Shown: positions 20,141 to 28,916 of the stretch, one piece after another
Numbering within the stretch: position 1 is the first letter of the stretch
Layout: each line of letters opens with the position of its first letter
Assembly (NCBI RefSeq): GCF_014200015.1
Contig: NZ_JACHOT010000011.1
Coordinates: 1-64,000 of the forward strand
DNA length: 64,000 nt
From: Aminobacter niigataensis
GTDB lineage: Bacteria; Pseudomonadota; Alphaproteobacteria; Rhizobiales; Rhizobiaceae
Direction: 5' to 3'
Notes under the pieces: model-generated
Told to the model about the DNA's origin: nothing
Seen by the model: the letters and a program-made list of their open reading frames with translations, nothing else
Database searches by the model: none
Made by a program: the position numbers and the translations under genes

Positions 20141-20581
20141 ATGAAGCGAAATGACCTGAATCCGGGCCACGCCCCGGGTACGAATGCGCGCGATCACCAG
20201 ATTGCCGACCTGTCGAAGGTGCTGGTCGTCAGTCGCTCGCCGATCAATCGCGTCGTGGTCGCCAAGATCGTCGAACGCTCGGGCCTCAAGACGATCTCCG
20301 AGGAGCCCGACAGCGCCCTGTCGGTGCTGCGCAGGATGGCGCCGGGCACGATCATCCTGGACGGTGGAAGCGACAACAAGGATTGCGATGCGCTGATGCC
20401 ATCGATCATGTCGCTGAGGCTCGCGTCGGGCAACAAGCTGCCTTCGGTGATCCTGCTTTCCAACCGGGCAGGCACGCCTGAGAGCCTGTCGCTGCCCAGC
20501 GCCGTCGACATCGTGGTCGCCAAGCCGATCACGCCGGAGCGGCTCCAGCCCGTCGTCGAAAAGCTCATTGGCCGCGGCTGA
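20141..20581 (+). CDS. Receiver-like response regulator protein with incomplete acidic pocket
   Basis: The 146-residue protein has a receiver fold: KVLVVSRSPINRVVVAKIVERSGL at strand 1/helix 1, GTIILDGG at strand 3, PSVILLSN at strand 4 and IVVAKPITPERL at strand 5. The phospho-acceptor aspartate (in IILDGG) and the lysine (in AKP) are present. The acidic pair that binds Mg after strand 1 is replaced by SRS. It has no output domain. It may be a phosphorylation-independent or atypical adaptor. The start ATG 20141 has no strong ribosome-binding site. The HAD gene converges 3 bp from its stop. Confidence 0.75.
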   Translation: MKRNDLNPGHAPGTNARDHQIADLSKVLVVSRSPINRVVVAKIVERSGLKTISEEPDSALSVLRRMAPGTIILDGGSDNKDCDALMPSIMSLRLASGNKLPSVILLSNRAGTPESLSLPSAVDIVVAKPITPERLQPVVEKLIGRG

Positions 20582-20584
20582 GGC

Positions 20585-21304
20585 TTAGCCGAGACCTTTC
20601 AGAAGCTCCGACAGCTCACCGAGATGCGGCAGCTTGCGGAAGCGCTCCGCAGCGGTCGGCTCGTCGACATGCTCGTAGGCCCAGGTCAGGTCGTGGGGAA
20701 TGTAGACGCCCCAGCTGCCGGCCTCGATGGCCGGCACAACGTCCGATTTCAACGAATTGCCGACCATCATCGCCCTGTCGGGACCATCGCCGTGGCGGGC
20801 GAAGATGCGCTCGTAGGTCGGGCGCGACTTGTCGCTGACGATCTCGACGGCGTCGAAGAAATCGCCAAGGCCCGACTGCGCCAGCTTGCGCTCCTGGTCG
20901 AACAGGTCGCCCTTGGTGATCAGCACCAGGCGGTAGCGGCCGGCGAGCGCTTCAAGCGTGTCGTGGACATGCGGCAGCGTCTCGATCGGGTGGCTCAGCA
21001 TCTCGCGGCCGGCGGCAAGGATCTTTTCGATCACCGAAGCCGGCACGCGGCCCTCGGTCACCTCGATCGCTGTCTCGATCATCGACAGCGTGAAGCCCTT
21101 GATGCCGAAACCATAGGTGCCAAGATTGCGCTTCTCGGCTTCGAGCAACCGCGACATGAGCTGTTCCTGCTCGCCATGATCGGCCAGAAGTTCGGCGAAA
21201 TGCCGCTCGGTCATGCGGAAGAACTGTTCGTTCTGCCACAGCGTGTCGTCGGCATCGAATCCGATGGTGGAAAGGCGGGTCGAAATGGAGGTCATGGCGA
21301 TCAT
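20585..21304 (-). CDS. HAD-superfamily hydrolase
   Basis: The 239-residue protein has HAD motif I FDADDTLWQ near residue 17, motif II LITKGD near 130, the lysine in SDKSRPTYE, and motif IV GNSLKSDVVPAIEAG near 182. The helical cap between motifs I and II is of the YjjG/phosphoglycolate phosphatase type. It should dephosphorylate a small cytoplasmic substrate, which the sequence does not identify. The start may be 21304 or the internal ATG at 21295. It converges with the receiver gene and is divergent from the glutamine-synthetase-like gene. Confidence 0.85.
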   Translation of the reverse strand: MIAMTSISTRLSTIGFDADDTLWQNEQFFRMTERHFAELLADHGEQEQLMSRLLEAEKRNLGTYGFGIKGFTLSMIETAIEVTEGRVPASVIEKILAAGREMLSHPIETLPHVHDTLEALAGRYRLVLITKGDLFDQERKLAQSGLGDFFDAVEIVSDKSRPTYERIFARHGDGPDRAMMVGNSLKSDVVPAIEAGSWGVYIPHDLTWAYEHVDEPTAAERFRKLPHLGELSELLKGLG

Positions 21305-21435
21305 CTAGGTCAAGAATCGCCTGAAAACCAGCATTCTGGACCTCACAACTCGCTAGAATCGCTGATTTGCCCCCCTTTTCTTCCGTCATCAGGCCCGGCT
21401 ATACTCGGTAACCTGCAACCACAACCTGGTGATTG

Positions 21436-22869
21436 ATGCCGCCTGCAAAGAAGGAAGTCCGTCCGACCGCTCGGAGGGCTCGCGCCCGCACGCCTGCTTT
21501 CGTCAAGAACACGCGCGGTGTACGCAACTGGAAAGAAGCCTCCGAATGGCTGGAATGGCGCGGCATCGAGGACATAGAGTGCATCACGCCCGACCAGGCA
21601 GGGGTCGCCCGCGGCAAGATGATGCCGTCGAGCAAGTTCACCTCCAACACCTCGCTGGCGCTGCCTTCCGCAGTGTTCATGATGACCATTTCCGGCGGTT
21701 ATCCCGAAGACGGCAACGGCTTCGAATATCCCGAAGATGACGGCGACCTGAAGCTGGTGCCCGATCTGTCGACGCTGAGTGTGGTTCCGTGGGAGGACGA
21801 CCCCACCGCTCAGGTGATCTGCGACCTCGTCCACCAGGACGGGCGCCACGTCGAGTTCACGCCGCGCAACGTGCTCAAGCGCGTGCTCGCCGCCTATGAA
21901 AAGCGCGGGCTGAAGCCAGTCGTCGCACCCGAGATCGAGTTCTACCTGGTTCGCAAGAACCCCGACCCGGACTATCCGCTGACCCCGCCCGTCGGCCGCT
22001 CCGGCCGCCCCATCGGCGGCGGCGCGGGCTATTCCATCGCCGGCGTCAACGAGTTCGACGAACTGATCGACGACATCTACCATTTCTCCGAGGCCCAGGG
22101 CCTGGAGATCGACACGCTGATCCACGAGGAAGGTGCGGGCCAGCTCGAGATCAACCTGCGTCACGGCGACCCGATCGAACTTGCCGACCAGGTGTTCCTG
22201 TTCAAGCGCACGATCCGCGAAGCGGCGCTGAAGCACGATACCTACGCCACCTTCATGGCCAAGCCGATCCAGGGCCAGCCGGGTTCGGCGATGCATATCC
22301 ACCAGTCGATCATCGACAAGAAGACCGGGAAGAACATCTTTTCCGCCGAGGACGGCTCGGAGACCGAGGATTTCTTCCACTTCATCGGCGGCATGCAGAA
22401 GCATGTGCCCAATGCGCTGGTGATGTTTGCGCCTTACGTCAACTCGTACCGTCGGCTGACGCAGGCGGCTTCCGCCCCGGTCAACAACAAATGGGGCTAC
22501 GACAACCGTACCACCGCCTTCCGCGTGCCGCGTTCCGACCCTGGCGGGCGGCGCGTCGAAAACCGCATCCCGTCTTCGGACGCCAACCCCTACCTGGCGC
22601 TCGCCGCATCGCTGGCCTGCGGGTTGATCGGACTGACCAACAAGCTGCCGTCCGAAGCGCCGGTGCTGACGACCGCCAACGAGGACGAGATCGACCTGCC
22701 GCGCGGCCTGCTCGAAGCTGTCGACCTGTTCGAGGCCGACGAGGAACTGACCTCGCTCCTGGGACGGTCGTTCGCCACCACCTATGCGGCGATCAAGCGG
22801 GCCGAGTTCGAGACCTTCATGGAAGTGATCAGTCCGTGGGAGCGGGAGTATTTGTTGCTGAACGTGTGA
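21436..22869 (+). CDS. Glutamine-synthetase family protein, probable gamma-glutamyl-polyamine synthetase (PuuA-like)
   Basis: The 477-residue protein has a basic N-terminal tail, then a GS beta-grasp and catalytic domain. Key motifs are VAPEIEFYLV (metal glutamates), EEGAGQLEINL, GSAMHIHQS and NNKWGYDNRTTAFRVP. It is the class III/PuuA-like type that ligates glutamate to amines rather than ammonia. The next gene encodes an FAD amine oxidase of the PuuB type, and potFGHI lies about 8 kb away. Polyamine degradation by gamma-glutamylation is therefore the likely role; other amine substrates remain possible. ATG 21436 is used; a TTG directly before it is less likely. A heptamer-repeat element follows the stop codon. 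Confidence 0.85.
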   Translation: MPPAKKEVRPTARRARARTPAFVKNTRGVRNWKEASEWLEWRGIEDIECITPDQAGVARGKMMPSSKFTSNTSLALPSAVFMMTISGGYPEDGNGFEYPEDDGDLKLVPDLSTLSVVPWEDDPTAQVICDLVHQDGRHVEFTPRNVLKRVLAAYEKRGLKPVVAPEIEFYLVRKNPDPDYPLTPPVGRSGRPIGGGAGYSIAGVNEFDELIDDIYHFSEAQGLEIDTLIHEEGAGQLEINLRHGDPIELADQVFLFKRTIREAALKHDTYATFMAKPIQGQPGSAMHIHQSIIDKKTGKNIFSAEDGSETEDFFHFIGGMQKHVPNALVMFAPYVNSYRRLTQAASAPVNNKWGYDNRTTAFRVPRSDPGGRRVENRIPSSDANPYLALAASLACGLIGLTNKLPSEAPVLTTANEDEIDLPRGLLEAVDLFEADEELTSLLGRSFATTYAAIKRAEFETFMEVISPWEREYLLLNV

Positions 22870-22872
22870 GTG

Positions 22873-22970
22873 AGGGAGCGAGTAGGGAATAGCGAGTAGC
22901 GAACGAGATTTTTCCGCCCCGCTACTCACTACTCACTACTCGCTACTCGCTATTCGCTATTCGCTTCCCC
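22873..22970. repeat. Heptamer-repeat hairpin element (CTAYTCR type)
   Basis: Six tandem 7-mers, CTACTCA twice, CTACTCG twice and CTATTCG twice, run from 22922 to 22963. The preceding 22873-22905 segment is rich in the complementary GAGTAG/GAATAG words, so the whole forms a large imperfect hairpin around ATTTTTCCGCCCC. It starts within four bases of the stop codon of the glutamine-synthetase-like gene. A second element of the same design lies at 63214-63304. Confidence 0.85.
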
Positions 22971-22992
22971 CGCCCGGAGTCCCCTCCGCACC

Positions 22993-24279
22993 ATGCCCTA
23001 CCTCTCCCCCATCTCGCCCGGCCTTTCCTGGTACGAAGACACCGCCGGCCCGCGGCCCGAGTACCCTGCCCTCGACGGCGACAAGCAGGCCGACGTCGTC
23101 ATCATCGGCGGCGGTTTCACCGGGCTTTCGGCAGCGGCGCATCTTGCCAAGGCAGGCACCAATGTCGTGCTGATCGAGGCGCATCGCTTCGGCGACGGTG
23201 CATCGGGGCGCAATGGTGGCCAGCTCGGCACCGGCCAGCGTGCCTGGGCGGAGGAACTGGAGGGCGAATACGGCTTCACCCGCGCCAAGGCGCTGTTCGA
23301 CCTCGCGGAAGACGCCAAGGCGCATCTGCTGGAATTCTCGGCCACCAACGACATCGACATCGACTACATGCCCGGGCAGATGTCGGTGGCGCACAAACCG
23401 CGCTACGTCGACGACTACAAGGCCCATGCCGAGATCATGGCGAACCGCTTCAACTATCCGCACATCACCTTCATGGACGCGCGGGAAACGGCGGAGCGGC
23501 TGGGTTCGACGCATTACTACGGCGGCACGCGCGACACAGGCACGGGCCACATCCACCCGCTCAAGCTGGTGATCGGCACCGCAAGGGTCGCGGCGGCAGC
23601 CGGCGCACAGCTGTTCGAGAAGACGCAATCGACCGGCATCACCTCGCAAGGCGGCAAGGTGCGCGTGACGACGGAGCGCGGCACCATCACGGCGCAGAAA
23701 TGCCTGATCGCGGTCAACGCCTATGGCGGCAAGCTGGAGCCGATCAGCGCCTCGCATATCATGCCGATCGGCTCGTTCATCGGCGCGACCGTACCGCTAG
23801 GCGCGGACTCAAAGGTGATCCCCGGCGGCGAGTCTGTCGACGATTCACGCTTCGTGGTGCGCTATTTCCGCAAGTCCAGGGATGGCAGGCTGCTGTTCGG
23901 CGGGCGAGAGATCTACGCCGTCAACGACCCCAAGGACATCCACATCCACATCCGCAAGCAGATCGCCGAGATCTATCCTGCGCTGAAGGATGTCGAGATC
24001 ACCCATGGCTGGGGCGGCTATGTCGGCATCACTGTGCCGCGCAAGCCCTTCGTGCGCGAGGTGATGCCCAACGTTATCTCCGTCGGCGGCTATTCCGGCC
24101 ACGGCGTGATGCTGTCCAACTTCTTCGGCAAGCTTTACGCCGAGACCGTCGCCGGCAACCGCGACCGGCTCAAGCTGATCGAGGACCTGAAGATACCGCC
24201 CTTCCCCGGCGGCCGGCGCTTCCGCGCGCCGCTGCTGTTTCTGGCGCTCAACTGGTTCGCGCTGAGGGACAGGATCTAG
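22993..24279 (+). CDS. FAD-dependent amine oxidase/oxidoreductase, probable gamma-glutamylputrescine oxidase (PuuB/OrdL type)
   Basis: The 428-residue protein is of the DAO family. The dinucleotide-binding motif DVVIIGGGFTGLSAAAHLAKAG lies near residue 34. The GRNGGQLGTGQR stretch near 75 is typical for OrdL/PuuB flavoproteins. A C-terminal GGYSGHGVMLSNFFGKLYAE completes the FAD fold. It would oxidise gamma-glutamyl-polyamines made by the preceding gene product to the aldehyde. It is 123 bp downstream of that gene, with the repeat element between. GGAG lies 13 bases before ATG 22993, rather far, so expression may depend on read-through. Confidence 0.87.
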   Translation: MPYLSPISPGLSWYEDTAGPRPEYPALDGDKQADVVIIGGGFTGLSAAAHLAKAGTNVVLIEAHRFGDGASGRNGGQLGTGQRAWAEELEGEYGFTRAKALFDLAEDAKAHLLEFSATNDIDIDYMPGQMSVAHKPRYVDDYKAHAEIMANRFNYPHITFMDARETAERLGSTHYYGGTRDTGTGHIHPLKLVIGTARVAAAAGAQLFEKTQSTGITSQGGKVRVTTERGTITAQKCLIAVNAYGGKLEPISASHIMPIGSFIGATVPLGADSKVIPGGESVDDSRFVVRYFRKSRDGRLLFGGREIYAVNDPKDIHIHIRKQIAEIYPALKDVEITHGWGGYVGITVPRKPFVREVMPNVISVGGYSGHGVMLSNFFGKLYAETVAGNRDRLKLIEDLKIPPFPGGRRFRAPLLFLALNWFALRDRI

Positions 24280-24504
24280 CCCGGCAAAACGCACATCCCG
24301 CGCCAGGACCGCCCTTGCCCGGGAACCTTTTCCGACAGGCCGCATCCAATGGTTCGGAAGCCGCTGCATGGCGCAGGGGCTACCAACAGGGTATTGTCAG
24401 GTGCCGCATGCAAACGCCAGCATGTTGGGGCGGATCGTCGTCTGCGTGCCGCCTGCACAAGTTGCAGCGATGGCAGCGCCGGACCGAAAAATGGAGGCGA
24501 CAAC

Positions 24505-25206
24505 ATGCACCTGGCAATCTTGCGGCAACAGGTCGATCTCGACGGACACCGCGACGAGGAACTGGTGGCACTCGCGCGCCAAGGCGGCGAAAATGCCATC
24601 CGCGCGCTCATCAAGCGCAACAACCAGCGGCTCTTCCGCGTCGCCCGAACCGTCACCCGCGACGACGCGGAGGCCGAGGACGTGGTGCAAGAAACCTACG
24701 TCAAGGCCTTCACCAGGCTCGACAGCTTCAAGGGCGACGCGCTGTTTTCGACATGGCTCACGCGGATCGCGCTCAACGAAGCGCTCACCCGCATCCGCAA
24801 GCGACGGCCGGTCGCCGAGTTGGAGGAACTGGATGTCGCTGCCGCAGCCAACGGAGGCCAGGTAATCATGTTTCCGACATCGCTGACCCCGCCTGGCGCC
24901 GACGCCGAACTGGCTCGCGGGCAAGCGCGCGAACTGCTCGAACAGGCAATCGACGAATTGCCGGAGATCTTCCGCCTCGTCTTCATCCTGCGCGATGTCG
25001 AGGAAATGAGCATCGAAGAGACGGCAGCCCAGCTCTCGATCAAGCCGGAAACCGTCAAGACGCGCCTGTTTCGGGCGCGCCGTCTGATGCGGACAGCTAT
25101 CGAAAGAAGGCTCTCGACGGGCTTTGCCGAATTGTTCCCGTTCAATGGCTGGCGCTGCGAACGCATGGCCGACCGGGTGGTCGAGCGGCTTCGCGGAGAA
25201 GCCTAG
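24505..25206 (+). CDS. ECF-type RNA polymerase sigma factor
   Basis: The protein has 233 residues. Region 2 (about 35-100) has LFRVARTVTRDDAEAEDVVQETYVKAF and FKGDALFSTWLTRIALNEALTRIRKRR. Region 4 (about 145-205) has IDELPEIFRLVFILRDVEEMSIEETAAQLSIKPETVKTRLFRARRLM. Start 24505 is fixed by GGAGG eight bases upstream; the frame is open to 24349 but without a site. No anti-sigma gene is adjacent, so its control is not evident. Its last four bases overlap the end of the convergent KAS III-like gene. Confidence 0.92.
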   Translation: MHLAILRQQVDLDGHRDEELVALARQGGENAIRALIKRNNQRLFRVARTVTRDDAEAEDVVQETYVKAFTRLDSFKGDALFSTWLTRIALNEALTRIRKRRPVAELEELDVAAAANGGQVIMFPTSLTPPGADAELARGQARELLEQAIDELPEIFRLVFILRDVEEMSIEETAAQLSIKPETVKTRLFRARRLMRTAIERRLSTGFAELFPFNGWRCERMADRVVERLRGEA

Positions 25207-26327
25207 ATCTTCCTGACGATGACGCTGCCGGCAGAATAGCCGGCACCGAACGAGCAGATCACGCCGAGGCTGCCCGACGGCAGGTCGTCGGAGAATTTCG
25301 AAAACGCGATGATCGAGCCGGCCGAGGAGGTGTTGGCGTAGTCCTGCAGCACGTTGGGCTGCTCCTCACGGCTCGGCTCGCGGCCCAGCACCTTCGAGCC
25401 GATCAGGTCGTTCATTCCCTTGTTGGCCTGGTGCAGCCACAGCCGCGACAGGTTTTGAGGATCGATACCCTGGTCGGCGAGGTGGCCCAGCATCAGTTCG
25501 GCCACCATCGGCACCACCTGCTTGAAAACCTTGCGGCCCTCCTGATGGAACTGCATGTCGCGGCGGTCGGCCATGTGGCCTTCGCGTGTGCGGCGCAGGA
25601 AACCGTTGTTGTTGCGGATGTTGTTGGAAAACTCGGTCAGGCAGCGGGTGGCCAGCACCTCATAGGCGTTGTCCGTCTTCACATCGTCGGCGCGCTGGAG
25701 CACGACTGCGGTGCAGACATCGCCGAAGATGAAATGGCAGTCGCGGTCGCGCCATTCCTGGTGGCCGGAGGTGATCTCCGGATTGACCATCAGGATGGCG
25801 CGGGCCGAGCCGGTGCGGATCATGTCGGCGGCAAGTTGGATGCCGAAGGTCGCCGAGGAACAGGCGACGTTCATGTCGAAGGCAAAGCCCTTGATGCCGA
25901 GCGCCTGCTGCACCTCGATGGCAATCGCCGGATAAGCACGCTCGTGGTTGGAAGCAGCGCAGATGACGGCGTCGATATCGGCAGCGGTGAGCCCGGCCTT
26001 CTTCATCGCCTTGTCGGCCGCCTTGACCGAAATCTCGGCCATCAACGACAGCTCGTCTTCGGCGCGCTCGGGCAGCACCGGATGCATGATGCCGGGATCG
26101 AGGATGCCGAACTTCGAGACGACGTGGCGGCGCTCGATGCCGGATGCCTTGACGATGAACTCTTCCGACGACATCGCCATCGGCTCACGCTCGCCGGCCT
26201 CGATGGCGTCGGCATGGAGCCTGTTCTGGCGGTGGGCATATTCGTTGTAGGAGGCCACCAACTCGGCGTTGGTGATGACTTCCTCCGGCGTGAAGATGCC
26301 GGTACCGCTAATCGCAACCCTGTGCAT
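25203..26327 (-). CDS. Beta-ketoacyl-ACP synthase III-like enzyme
   Basis: The 374-residue thiolase-fold protein has the KAS III triad: Cys in MNVACSSATFG (near 168), His in LWLHQANKG (near 297) and Asn in DYANTSSAG. It is longer than housekeeping FabH (about 320), with an extra segment at about 30-95 (EYAHRQNRLHADAIEAGEREP). It probably condenses an acyl-CoA with a malonyl carrier in a specialised lipid or secondary route rather than in general fatty acid synthesis. The upstream SDR gene in the same direction (109-bp gap) could reduce its product. Confidence 0.87.
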   Translation of the reverse strand: MHRVAISGTGIFTPEEVITNAELVASYNEYAHRQNRLHADAIEAGEREPMAMSSEEFIVKASGIERRHVVSKFGILDPGIMHPVLPERAEDELSLMAEISVKAADKAMKKAGLTAADIDAVICAASNHERAYPAIAIEVQQALGIKGFAFDMNVACSSATFGIQLAADMIRTGSARAILMVNPEITSGHQEWRDRDCHFIFGDVCTAVVLQRADDVKTDNAYEVLATRCLTEFSNNIRNNNGFLRRTREGHMADRRDMQFHQEGRKVFKQVVPMVAELMLGHLADQGIDPQNLSRLWLHQANKGMNDLIGSKVLGREPSREEQPNVLQDYANTSSAGSIIAFSKFSDDLPSGSLGVICSFGAGYSAGSVIVRKI

Positions 26328-26435
26328 GGCGTTTCCTGCTGGTTTTCAACCATTGGAATAGGGTTCCGACGTCGCCGGTCAAGCTTTGCGGGCCCCATTT
26401 CAGGCCGAGATGCGGTTACCTCGCGGCAGAAACGC

Positions 26436-27182
26436 TCAAATGCAGCGCCCGCCGTCGACTTCCATCGCCACGCCGGTAATCAGCGATGCCTCGTCGGAAA
26501 CGAGGAACAGCGCGGCGTTGGCGATGTCGAGCGGCGTCGAGAAGCGGCCGAGCGGGATCGAAGCTTTGAACTTTTCGCGAATCTCCGGTGTGTCCTTGCC
26601 CATGAATTTTTCCAGCATTCCGGTTTCGCCGGCAACCGGGCAGAGGCAATTGACGCGGATGTTCCTGGGCGCCAGTTCGACCGCCATCGACTTGGTGGCG
26701 GTGATCGCCCAGCCCTTCGACGCATTGTACCAGGTCAGCCCCGGGCGCGGCCTGAGCCCTGCCGTCGAGGCCGTGTTGAGGATCGCGCCGCCGCCCTGGC
26801 GCTCCATGATCGGCACGATGGCGCGGGCGGAATGATAGATCGCCTTCATGTTGACGGCGGTGATGAGGTCGAAGACGTCTTCCTCGACATCGACGAGGTC
26901 GCCGTTGCGATGGGTGTAGCCGGCATTGTTGACCATGATGTCGATGCGACCGAAGGCGCTCTTGGTGGCATAGACCAGTTCGTCGAATTCGGAGCGTTGC
27001 GACACGTCGGTGGTGACTGCAATCGCATCATTGCCGATTTCGGCCGCGACGCGCTCGGCTTCCCTCGCATTCAGGTCGGCGACGACCACTTTCGCGCCCT
27101 CCTCGGCAAAACGCCTCGCCATGCCCTCGCCGAAGCCGGCTGCCGCACCTGTTATGATCGCTACCTTGTCCTTGAGTCGCAT
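26436..27182 (-). CDS. Short-chain dehydrogenase/reductase (FabG-like)
   Basis: The 248-residue classical SDR has cofactor motif TGAAAGFGEGMARRFAEEGA near residue 11, NNAGYT near 86, and a catalytic S-Y-K set (NTASTAGLRPRPGLTWYNASKGW). Aspartate at the end of strand 2 (VVADLNARE) favours NAD(H). The C-terminal AMEVDGGRCI is typical. The substrate is unknown. It is probably co-transcribed with the KAS III-like gene, for which a 3-oxoacyl reductase function would make sense. Confidence 0.88.
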   Translation of the reverse strand: MRLKDKVAIITGAAAGFGEGMARRFAEEGAKVVVADLNAREAERVAAEIGNDAIAVTTDVSQRSEFDELVYATKSAFGRIDIMVNNAGYTHRNGDLVDVEEDVFDLITAVNMKAIYHSARAIVPIMERQGGGAILNTASTAGLRPRPGLTWYNASKGWAITATKSMAVELAPRNIRVNCLCPVAGETGMLEKFMGKDTPEIREKFKASIPLGRFSTPLDIANAALFLVSDEASLITGVAMEVDGGRCI

Positions 27183-27441
27183 CGTCCTGCCGCCCCGTCG
27201 ATTTTCTGCATGTCCGGTCTAGCGGTCGTCACAGTTCATCGCAATGCTGGGCGCGAGGTAGTGCGCCCGATGCACCGACGCCAGCGGCTTATTCTTGGAA
27301 ACGGGAGCGCCGAAGCCCTATGCTCGGTGGACATGATCGCAGCATCGAAAACGAAACTGTGACACCGAGGCACTGGCGTTTTTAAATCGATTAGCATATA
27401 TCGGTCGGCGACATCACGGCCGTCCTGGAAACGGATAGAAC

Positions 27442-28911
27442 ATGACAAGCCAGATCATCCCCGTCGATCCTTTCGACTTCATCATTTTCGGGGGCACCGG
27501 CGATTTGTCGGAGCGCAAGCTGCTGCCGGCGCTCTATCACCGCCAGCGCGACCACCAGTTTTCCGAGCCGACGCGCATCATCGGGGCGTCGCGCACCAAG
27601 ATGGACGACAAGGAATTCCGGGCCTTCGCCAAGAAGGCGATCTCCGATCACGTCAAGCCGGAATACATCGAAGAGGCCGAGCTCAAGACCTTCCTCGACC
27701 GGCTCAGCTACGTCACCGTCGACGCCAAGTCCGGCGACGGCTTTGCCGAGTTGAAGAAGTCGGTCGGCGACAGCAAGCGCATCCGCGTCTTCTACCTCGC
27801 CGTGGCACCGAGCCTGTTCGGCGACATTTCCGACCACCTCAAGGCGCACAAGCTGGTTACGGCCGACTCGCGCATCGTCGTCGAGAAGCCGATCGGCCGC
27901 GATCTGGAGTCAGCCAAGGCGCTGAACGACATCATCGGCGACGATTTCGGCGAGCACCAGATCTTCCGCATCGACCACTATCTCGGCAAGGAGACGGTGC
28001 AGAACCTGATGGCGCTGCGCTTTGCCAACGCGCTCTACGAGCCACTGTGGAACTCCGCCCATATCGACCATGTGCAGATCACGGTGGCCGAGACCGTCGG
28101 CCTGGAAGACCGCGTCACCTACTACGACAAGGCAGGCGCGCTGCGCGACATGGTGCAGAACCACATACTGCAGCTGCTTTGCCTCGTCGCCATGGAAGCG
28201 CCCGCCTCGATGGACGCGAATGCGGTTCGCGACGAAAAGTTGAAGGTTCTCAACGCGCTGAAGCGGGTCAACGGCAATGAGGCGCCCAAGCAAACGGTGC
28301 GCGGCCAGTACCGCGCCGGCGCTTCCGCCGGCGGCCCGGTGAAAGGCTACATCGAGGAACTCGGCGCCGACAGCACCACCGAGACCTTTGTCGCGATCAA
28401 GGCCGAGATCGCCAACTGGCGCTGGGCCGGGGTGCCGTTCTACCTGCGCACCGGCAAGCGGCTGGCATCGCGCGTCTCCGAAATCGTCATCGAGTTCAAG
28501 CCGATCCCGCATTCGATCTTCGGCGAAAGTGCCGGGCCGATCTTCAACAACCAGTTGGTCATCCGCCTGCAGCCGGACGAAGGCGTCAAGCAGTTCATCA
28601 TGATCAAGGATCCCGGTCCGGGCGGCATGCGCCTGCGCCAGATCCCGCTCGACATGAGCTTTGCCCAGTCGTTCGACGGGCGCGCGCCTGATGCCTATGA
28701 ACGCCTGATCATGGACGTGGTGCGCGGCAACCAGACGCTGTTCATGCGCCGCGACGAGGTCGAGGCGGCGTGGAAATGGATCGACCCGATCCAGCACGCC
28801 TGGGAAGGCAGCCGCCAGGAAGCCCAGGGCTACACCGCCGGCACCTGGGGCCCGTCTGCGTCGATCGCGCTGATCGAACGCGACGGCCGCACCTGGCACG
28901 AGAGCAATTGA
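27442..28911 (+). CDS. zwf: Glucose-6-phosphate 1-dehydrogenase
   Basis: The 489-residue protein has the NADP-binding motif GGTGDLSERKLLPALY near residue 17. The substrate/catalytic motif RIDHYLGKE lies near 177, and VEKPIGRDL further upstream. It oxidises glucose-6-phosphate to 6-phosphogluconolactone, the first step of the Entner-Doudoroff and pentose-phosphate routes. It is followed five bases later by pgl and then by edd, forming one operon. The start at 27442 follows GGAAACGGATAGAAC. Confidence 0.97.
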   Translation: MTSQIIPVDPFDFIIFGGTGDLSERKLLPALYHRQRDHQFSEPTRIIGASRTKMDDKEFRAFAKKAISDHVKPEYIEEAELKTFLDRLSYVTVDAKSGDGFAELKKSVGDSKRIRVFYLAVAPSLFGDISDHLKAHKLVTADSRIVVEKPIGRDLESAKALNDIIGDDFGEHQIFRIDHYLGKETVQNLMALRFANALYEPLWNSAHIDHVQITVAETVGLEDRVTYYDKAGALRDMVQNHILQLLCLVAMEAPASMDANAVRDEKLKVLNALKRVNGNEAPKQTVRGQYRAGASAGGPVKGYIEELGADSTTETFVAIKAEIANWRWAGVPFYLRTGKRLASRVSEIVIEFKPIPHSIFGESAGPIFNNQLVIRLQPDEGVKQFIMIKDPGPGGMRLRQIPLDMSFAQSFDGRAPDAYERLIMDVVRGNQTLFMRRDEVEAAWKWIDPIQHAWEGSRQEAQGYTAGTWGPSASIALIERDGRTWHESN

Positions 28912-28916
28912 GCGCC

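Noticed and set aside
22922-22963. Tandem heptamers as a possible CRISPR array
   Set aside because: Units are contiguous without unique spacers and there are no cas genes.
24318-24350. GGAAC near the ECF sigma gene as a general-stress (EcfG) promoter
   Set aside because: No CGTT-like -10 element at the required 17-19 bp spacing.
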